Shown piece by piece: positions 57,264 to 64,000 of a DNA stretch of 64,000 nt. The notes under the pieces are model-generated. The model did no database searches and was not told where the DNA came from. It worked only from the letters and a program-made list of their open reading frames with translations. Each line of letters begins with the position of its first letter. Within the stretch, counting starts at the first letter, position 1. Position numbers and translations under genes: made by a program. This DNA is from DASZUK01 sp963745595 (GTDB taxonomy: Bacteria > Actinomycetota > Acidimicrobiia > Acidimicrobiales > RAAP-2): contig CAVUYB010000007.1 in the NCBI GenBank assembly GCA_963745595.1, forward strand, positions 372,001-436,000, read 5' to 3'.

Positions 57264-57284
57264 TGTATCACGATTCGTCATACA
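57264..57284. promoter_or_regulatory. Operator of the RHH/MazF module
   Basis: A 21-base near-palindrome with half-sites TGTATCACGA and TCGTCATACA around a central T; only the centre and one symmetric position per arm fail to match. It lies between divergent genes, 10 bases from the antitoxin ATG. Its half-site also occurs at the BrnTA promoter. Confidence 0.6.
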
Positions 57285-57316
57285 TTGAGCTCGACCGCCC
57301 ACCCCGGCCCGTTCGG

Positions 57317-58264
57317 ATGCCGACGGTGGTAAAGGATGTGGCCGTGCGGGGGCTCGGGGCGGCAGTGCGACTCGTCGGCGCCGGCTCGGTGTTCGTCCCG
57401 CTGCCGGCGGTGGCCGTCGTGGGGGTGTCAGCGGTCGCCGGGACCACGAGCGCCGGGGCGGCGACATCGGCCCGACGATCGCCGACGGTCGCCAACCGGT
57501 GCGACGTGACGGACCCGGCGATGCCGACGTCGACCGGAACGGCGACGCCGGCCGGGTTCACCGTCCAGATGACCGGGGCGACGCTGGCCCCGGCGTCGAG
57601 CGCGGCCACCCTGGGCGCGGCGTACGACCAGTTCAACGAGATGACGTGCAGCCAGTACACGCACCACTACCGCGAGGCGCCGCCGCGGTACTACTACTAC
57701 GACTGCGTCGGCTTCACCGGCTACACCGTCCGGGTGGCCGACCCGGTGGCCTGGCGGTCCGTACGGCGGGTCGTCGGCCTCCGGTCACCCGGGGTCGTGC
57801 CGACGCCGTGGGCCTTCGTTCGTTTCTTCGACCGCCTGTCGTCGGCACCCCAGCCCGGATGGTCGGCTGCCCCGACCGTCCGGTCGATCCGGCCGGGCGA
57901 CGTCCTCGCCTGGCAGCCGGCCCAGGCCGACGGCCGGCCGAACCTGTCGGGGGTCGGCCATTCGGTCATCCCGCTCGTCACGCCGCGGGCGATCCCGGGC
58001 TCCGGCGGCCGCCGGTGGGAGGTCGTCGTCATGGACTCGACGGCTGGCGGCCACGGCCCCGACGACACCCGCCGCCCGGCCGACCCGTTGAGCGAGCGCA
58101 ACGCGCCGATCGTCGACCGGCAGGGCCAGCCGGTGCCGTCCGGTCTCGGCATCGGCACGCTCGTCCTCGACACGGACGCCGGCGGCACCGTCACCGGTGT
58201 CGAGTGGAGCGTCGGCGCCAAGCCCGAGGCCGTCGTCTTCGGGGCTGGCCATCCAATCCATTAG
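57317..58264 (+). CDS. Secreted protein with NlpC/P60-like Cys and His motifs
   Basis: 315 residues. Signal peptide (SVFVPLPAVAVVGVSAVAGT ... SAGAAT). The mature region contains YYYYDCVGFTGYTVRVAD, then IRPGDVLAWQPAQADGRPNL followed by GVGHSVIPLV. The D-C-V-G-F ... PGD(V/L)L ... GH(S)V(I)(P/V) order is that of NlpC/P60-like papain-fold proteins (Cys nucleophile, His), which act on peptidoglycan peptides. Overall similarity is limited, so enzymatic activity is uncertain. ATG 57317 selected for the signal peptide. Confidence 0.65.
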   Translation: MPTVVKDVAVRGLGAAVRLVGAGSVFVPLPAVAVVGVSAVAGTTSAGAATSARRSPTVANRCDVTDPAMPTSTGTATPAGFTVQMTGATLAPASSAATLGAAYDQFNEMTCSQYTHHYREAPPRYYYYDCVGFTGYTVRVADPVAWRSVRRVVGLRSPGVVPTPWAFVRFFDRLSSAPQPGWSAAPTVRSIRPGDVLAWQPAQADGRPNLSGVGHSVIPLVTPRAIPGSGGRRWEVVVMDSTAGGHGPDDTRRPADPLSERNAPIVDRQGQPVPSGLGIGTLVLDTDAGGTVTGVEWSVGAKPEAVVFGAGHPIH

Positions 58265-58320
58265 CGCAGTCCGCTCCGGTAGAGCAGTCCACTCCTCGGT
58301 AGACCGGCCTGCCCGGTAGA

Positions 58321-58346
58321 CCGTCCCGGTCGGGAGACCGGGACGG
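58321..58346. terminator. Bidirectional stem-loop terminator
   Basis: CCGTCCCGGTC pairs perfectly with GACCGGGACGG (11 bp) around a GGGA loop, located between two convergent genes ending at 58264 and 58351. No T-run. Upstream, short CGGTAGA-containing units recur. A strong transcription barrier is likely. Confidence 0.7.
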
Positions 58347-58350
58347 GCCG

Positions 58351-61300
58351 TTAGATCCCGGCGATACCGACGACCGGCTGGTTCAGCGGCTTCCCGCCCA
58401 TCGAACCGTCGAACGGCGCGCCGCCGAAGGCGAAGATGCCGCCGTCGGCGGCCACCTCCCAGTAGCCGGTGGGCGTTCCCGGTCCCTCCGACGACGGGGC
58501 GAGGCCGACAACCGGTCGGTTGAGCGGTTTGCCGCCCATCGAGCCGTAGAACGCGGCGTCGCCGAAGGCGAAGATGCCGCCGTCGGACGCGACCTCCCAG
58601 TAGCCATGGCCGTCGGGGGTGGCCGCGATACCGACGATCGGCTGGTTCAGCGGTTTGCCGCCCATCGAGCCGTAGAACGCGGCGTCGCCGAAGGCGAAGA
58701 TGCCCCCGTCACTGGCCACCTCCCAGTAACCGTGGCCGTCGGGCGTCGCGGCAAGGCCGACGATCGGCTGGTTGAGCGGCTGGCCGCCCATCGAGCCGTA
58801 GAACGCGGCGTCGCCGAAGGCGAAGATGCCGCCGTCGGACGGCGACCTCCCAGTAGCCCTTGCCGTCGGGGGTCGCCGCGAGGCCGACGACCGGCTGGTT
58901 CAGCGGCTGGCCGCCCATCGAGCCGTAGAACGCGGCGTCGCCGAAGGCGAAGATGCCGCCGTCGCTGGCGACCTCCCAGTAGCCCTTGCCGTCGGGGGTG
59001 GCCGCGATGCCGACGACCGGCTGGTTGAGCGGCTTCCCGCCCATCGAGCCGTAGAACGCGGCGTCGCCGAAGGCGAAGATGCCCCCGTCACTGGCGACCT
59101 CCCAGTAACCGGTCGGGGGTGGCGCGACGTAGGTGAACTGGTCGGCCGGCGTGACCGGGCTGGTGCCGGTCGGGGTCGTCACGGTGACGTCGACCGTGCC
59201 GGTCCCCGGCGGCGCGGTGGCGACGAGCTGTGTGGACGAGACGACGGCGTACGTGGCCGGCGTGCTCCCGAACGTGACCGCAGTGACCCCGGCGAGCCCG
59301 GTGCCGAAGACGGTGACGGCGGTGCCCCCCGAGGTCGGGCCCGAGTTGGGGCTGACCAGGGTGACGGCCGGTGGGGAGAGATAGGTGAACAGGTTGGCCG
59401 GCGTCGGCGGGGAGAAGCCACCGGCCGTGAAGACGGACACGTTGACGGTGCCGGACCCCGGCGGGACGACCGCCGTGACCGCGGTGGCCGAGAGCTGCGT
59501 GACGCCGGTGGCGATCCGGCCGTTGAAGCTCACCCAGGTGAACGTTGTGAACCCGGTGCCAGTGATCGTGACCACGCCGCCGCCGGGCGCGGGTGCCGCC
59601 GACGGGCTGAGCCCGGTGACGGTCGGGAGCCCGAAGTACCGGTACCGGTCGGCCGAGCCCGTGGCCGACGTCCCACCGGGGCTGGTGACCGAGACGTCCA
59701 CCGTCCCGGTCCCGGCGGGAACGGTGGCGGTGATCTCGGTGTCCGAAGTCACGGTGTACGTGGCCGCCCGGCTCCCGAACGTGACCGCGGTGGTACCGGT
59801 GAAGCCGGAGCCGGTGATCGTGATGGCTGTGCCGCCCGCGGTCGGGCCGCTCGACTGACTGAGCGATGTGACGACGGGACGCGGCGGGGCCACGTACGTG
59901 TACCGGTCGGCCGCGGTGATGGCCGACGCGCCGCCGAGGGTCGTGACGACGACGTCGACCGTGCCGGTGCCGGCCGGCGCGGTCGCCGTGATCCCGGTGG
60001 CCGAGCCGACAGTGAAGACAGCCGCCTGGCCGCCGAACGTCACGACCGTCGCGCCGGTGAAGCCGGTGCCGGTGATCGCGACGGATGTGCCGCCGGCCGC
60101 CGGACCGCTGGACGGGCCGACCGAGCTGACGGTCGGGGCCGGGAGGTAGGTGTACCGGTCACCGGGCCCGGCCGTCGAGGTCCCGGCTGTGGTGGTGACG
60201 GTCACGTCCACCGTCCCCGTGCCGGCCGGCACGGTGGCGATGATCTGGTCGTCGGACACCACCGTGAAGTGGGCCCCCGACGTCCCGCCGAACGCCACCG
60301 CGGTGGCGCCGGCGAGGCCGGTGCCGGTGATTGTCACGACGTTCCCGCCGGCCTCCGGCCCGCCGGCCGGGCTGAGCCCGGTGACGGCGGGGGCCGGGAC
60401 GTAGGTGAACTGGTCGGCGCTCGACAGACCGGACGTTCCGCCGGGGGTCGTCACCGTCACGTCGACCGTGCCGGTGCCGGCCGGGGCTGTCGCGACGAGC
60501 TCACCCGACGAGATCACCGTCACGTGCGGGGACGGGTTCGGGCCGAACGACACCCCCTGGGCTGTCTCGAGGTCGGCGCCGGCGATGAAGACCCGGTAGC
60601 CGCCGGCGGCCGGCCCCGTTTTCGGGACGAGGTACTCGATCTGGGGCGGGGGAACGAAGCGGAACTCGTCGGTGCTGCCCGCGGTCGACGTGCCGTACGG
60701 CGACGTCACCGTCACCGCCACTGTCCCGGTGCCGGGCGGGGCCTTGACGGTGATCTCGGTGCTGCTCACGACGACCACTGTGTTGGCCGGGGTCGTGCCG
60801 AAGTCGACGGCGGCCGGGGCGACGAACCCGGTGCCGGTCAGGGTGACTGGCGTCCCCCCGGACTCGGCCCCCGCCGGCGGAGCGAGCGATGTCACCGTCG
60901 GCGGCGCGACGTAGGTGAACTGGTCGGCACCGGTCGGGGCGGACGCACTGGTAGGCGTCACCACGGTGACGTCCACCATCCCGGCCGCCGACGCCGGGGA
61001 GGTCACGGTGATCTCGGTGTCCGACACCACGGTCAGGCCGCTACCGAGCCCGGCCCCGAAGTAGGCGGCGGTGGCGCCGGTGAACCCGGTGCCGGTGACG
61101 GTGACCGGCGTCCCCCCGGCGGTCGGTCCGGTGTCGGGGTTCACCTGGGTGACGGTCGGCGCCGGGGCCGGTGTGTACGTGAAGTGGTCGGCACTCGACG
61201 TCGGCGACGTCCCGTACGGGGTCGTCACCGTGACGTCGGCCACGCCGCTCCCGGCCGGGGTCGTGGCGGTGATCCGTGTGGCCGAGTCGACGACGACGCC

Positions 61301-63928
61301 GGTGGCCGGGAGGCTGCCGACGCGGACGGTCGACCCGGCGACGAAGCCGGTGCCGGCAATTGTGACTGTCGTCCCGCCGGCCGCCGGACCGTTGGCCGGG
61401 GTGACCCCGGTGACCGTCGGGGGCGCGACATAGGTGAACTGGTCGGCCGGCGTGATCGCCGACGTCCCGGCGCTGGTCGTCACCGTGACGTCGACTGTGC
61501 CCGCGCTGCCGGCCGGCGCCACTGCGGTGAGCGCCGTCGACGAGAGCACTGTGACGATGTGGGACGCCTGCCCACCGAAGTCGACGGTCAAGGGGCCGGT
61601 GAAGCCCGTCCCGGTAACCCTGACCGTGGTGAAGCCCCCGGTCGAGCCGGTGGTCGGGCTCACCCCGGTCACGGTCGGCAGCGGCACGTAGGTGTAGAGG
61701 TCTGTGCTCGACGGGCTCGACGTGCCCCCGGGCGTGGTGACGGTGACGTCAACGGTCCCGGTGCCGGGTGGGGCGGTGACCGTGACCTCGCCGAACGAGT
61801 CGTCCGTGAGGCCGGTGGCCGGCGTCGAGCCGAAGAGCACCTGACTGGCCCCCGAGAGCGCCTCGCCGTGGACGACCACCGAGTTGCCGCCGGCGACCCG
61901 GCCGGACGACGGTGTCACGCTCGTGACGAGCGGTGTCTCGAAGTACGTGAACTGGTCGCCCGGGCTCGGGGGCGAGGTGCCCAGGGACGAGGTGGCCGTC
62001 ACGGCCACCGCGTTCGGCCCGAGCGGGGCGGCCGGGGCGGCCGCGGTGATCGAGGTGGCCGAGTGGACGACCACTGTGGTCGCCGGGACCCCACCGAAGG
62101 TCAGCGTGGTTGTAGCGGTGAACCGGGTCCCGGTGATGGTCACGGCGGTCCCCGCGGCGGTCGGCCCCCCGTCCGGGTTCAACGATGTCACCGTGGGCGA
62201 CAGGTAGGTGAACTGGTCGGCGCCGCTAGTCGGCGACGTGCCGTACGGCGTGGTCACCGTCACGTCCACCGTGCGCCCGAACGGGACGGCCGGCGCGGTG
62301 GCGGCGATCGAGGTGCCGGAGCTGACGGTGAAGGTGGCCGGGAAGCCGCCGAAGGAGACGGCAGTGGCCCCGGTGAAGGTGGTCCCGGTGATGGTCACGA
62401 CGGTCCCGCCGACCGCCGGTCCCGAGCTCGGGTTGACCGACGCCACACTCGGTGGCGGGATGTAGGTGAAGCGGTCGGCGCTGGTAGTGGCCGACTTGCC
62501 GTACGACGTTGTCACGGTCACATCCACCGTGCCCGTCCCGGCGGGGACGGTGGCCGTGATCGTGGTGGCCGAGTCGACCACCACTGTCGTGGCCGGGGTC
62601 GTCCCGAACTTCACCGCGGTGGCGCCGGTGAGGTAGGTGCCGGTGACCGTGACCCGTGTCCCGCCCCCCAGGGGCGCGACGTCCGGGCTGACCGAGGTCA
62701 CGGTCGGGGTCTCGTTCACCTCCCAGCTCAGGTGGACGTAGCCCGGGCACCCCGCCTGGAGGGACCGTGTCCCGTCCTGTGAACACGTGACTGTGGCGGC
62801 TGTCACGAAGCTCGTGGTCGAGTGCCCGCCCTTGGCGCCCTGGGTGAATGTCCCTCCGGACGCGTACGTCCGGTTGACCGCGGACGCCCCCGCCCCGCCG
62901 CCGCCGCCGGCGTCGTTGCCGACCCCGATCTCGACGTCGAAGAAGTCGAAGCTGGCCAGGCAGGCGTCGCCGCCCCCGCCCCCGCCAGCGGTGTACCCGC
63001 CGCCCCCGCCGCCACCGGACGCCGTCGCCCAGAAGTTGCCCGAGGGTGCTCCTGTGCCGCCGTTGGAGCTCCATGGGGAGTGACCGCCACCGGCCCCGTC
63101 CATCGACGACCATCCGCTGCCGCCGCCGCCGCTCGATGTGGCCTTGCCGCCGCCGCCGCCGTGACCGTCGTCACCGTCGTACCCCCTGGCCCCACTCCCC
63201 ACCTCGACGTTGGATGTGGGCGAGCTCGTCGCCGTGTTCCCCGACCCGCCGGTCCCGCCGCTGGCATACGGTGTGAAGGTCACCTCGCAGTCGTTCTCGG
63301 CCCCGGCGCCGCCGCCGCCGCCGGCGACCACCACCGGGACGGTGCAGGTCGCCTGGCCGAGGCAGAGCGCCGAGCCGCCGCCGCCCCCGCCGCCGTAGAA
63401 GCCCGGCCCGTCGACGCCGACCGCCCGTCCGCTGGTGCCCCCGTCGCCGTAACCGTCCCCTCCGCTGGCCGGGCCGTACGGGTAGATGGGAACGAGCCCG
63501 GCCTTCCCCGATGTCCCACCACAGCCGAGCTCGACCGAGATCGGGGAGGTCAGCGCGGCGCCGGTCAGGGTGGTTGTGGCGACCAGCCCGCCCTTGCCGC
63601 CGGTCGGGCTCTCGCCCTTGCTGTACCCACTGCCGCCACCGCCAGCGCCGCTCAGTGTCAACGAGCCCGACGTGGTTCCCGGGGGGGCGGTCGTGGTGTA
63701 CCACCGGTCGCAGGTGGCGGTGTCGGGTGTCACGGTTGTCGTCGTGTCGAGGTGCCAGGTGGCCGGCACCTTCACCAGGGTGGTCGCGCCGGCCGGGGCC
63801 ACCGTGCCGATCGACGCCGCGACCGCGACCGGGAGGGTCGTCGTCCCGAGTAGGAGCAACGCGCCGACCGCCGGTCGGACGCGGGCAACCCGCGTCCGGC
63901 TCTCCGCCCCGAAACGACGGCCCATCAT
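58351..63928 (-). CDS. Giant secreted IPT/TIG-repeat protein with GYW C-terminal repeats, one frameshift
   Basis: About 1858 residues. ATG 63928/63925 with AGGGAGG upstream; signal peptide (VGALLLLGTTTLPVAVAASI). Residues about 60-410 form a very Gly-rich region with YGGGGGGGSALCLGQATC-like segments, resembling glycine-rich (PE-PGRS-like) surface proteins. Then come 14 IPT/TIG immunoglobulin-like domains of about 85-90 residues (P.VTSVSP..GP..GGT.VTITGTGF ... GTVDVTVTTP.GTS). Six GYWEVASDGGIFAFGDAAFY repeats close the protein. In the third of these an extra G (GGACGGCGACC versus GGACGCGACC in the sister copies, about 58840) breaks the frame. Probably a cell-surface adhesin or matrix protein. 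Confidence 0.87.
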
Positions 63929-64000
63929 CCAGCCTCCCTGTCGCCCGCCCGCCACGGACCGGCGCTACGAGTCGCCGCCGGATGGGCCGGCTCCCCGACC

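Noticed and set aside
58826..62782. 1318-codon open frame on the plus strand opposite the TIG gene
   Set aside because: It mirrors the strongly supported TIG coding strand; its product is Arg/Gly/Asp-rich with no domain. Long antisense frames are expected at this GC content.

Overview
The window is a GC-rich, densely packed bacterial chromosome segment from an actinobacterium, probably class Acidimicrobiia. That placement is inference, based on GTG/TTG starts, GatCAB, a PASTA-domain Ser/Thr kinase, a type-2 IleS, and large secreted proteins with GYW...GDA repeats. Most genes are housekeeping and sit in tightly overlapping (ATGA/GTGA) minus-strand operons.

Layout. 1-4801: ilvD (end cut by the window edge) overlapping an MMPL-type RND transporter, with a divergent, frame-disrupted TetR regulator. 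4829-5992: a decaying toxin-antitoxin cluster (BrnT/BrnA, an antitoxin fragment, a CcdA-like antitoxin with an in-frame stop). 6005-10040: gatCAB preceded by an alpha/beta hydrolase. 10128-11524: an SCP2 protein and an SDR. 11627-20093: a PASTA kinase, ligA, mnmA, a NifS/IscS cysteine desulfurase and an aldehyde dehydrogenase; the desulfurase next to mnmA suggests a tRNA 2-thiolation unit. 20183-20869: a Phd/VapC module with a perfect palindromic operator. 20880-23634: acyl-CoA synthetase and MFS exporter.

23793-29888 is the accessory island and the most interesting part. A Trypco1-like protein is followed by a 1339-residue protein with trypsin-like protease, NACHT-type NTPase and about 13 WD40 blades, some identical at the DNA level. 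Convergent to it lies a two-gene operon of a DprA-like protein and a ComF-like zinc-ribbon phosphoribosyltransferase. Its promoter carries a perfect actinobacterial LexA (SOS) box. I read the island as two adjacent predicted defence modules, one of them DNA-damage-inducible.

30011-37803: small hypotheticals, a divergent gamma-glutamyl-amine gene set (PuuD-like hydrolase and SDR against a GlnA-like ligase and aldo/keto reductase) around a 24-bp tandem repeat, an FGGY kinase, and a divergent YceI/MarR pair. 37899-39050: an intact IS630-type element. 39181-45584: a large RHS/YD-repeat protein with an AT-richer C-terminal tip, a candidate secreted partner, and an inserted six-unit propeller-like module. 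45792-49052: ileS. 49274-54642: a MacAB-like export operon whose adaptor carries a peptidoglycan-binding domain and Calx-beta domains. 54639-58264: a Gly/Ala-rich membrane protein, a HAD phosphatase, glutathione peroxidase, a MazF/RHH pair and a secreted Cys/His-motif protein. 58351-63928: a secreted protein with a Gly-rich region, 14 IPT/TIG domains and six GYW repeats.

Many otherwise conserved genes are interrupted by single-base shifts. Almost every one I could resolve is a one-base insertion. This looks like uncorrected long-read error rather than widespread pseudogenisation, so start and end calls bridge these sites where homology is clear. No tRNA, rRNA or CRISPR array was recognised, and no gene-free stretch exceeds about 220 bases.
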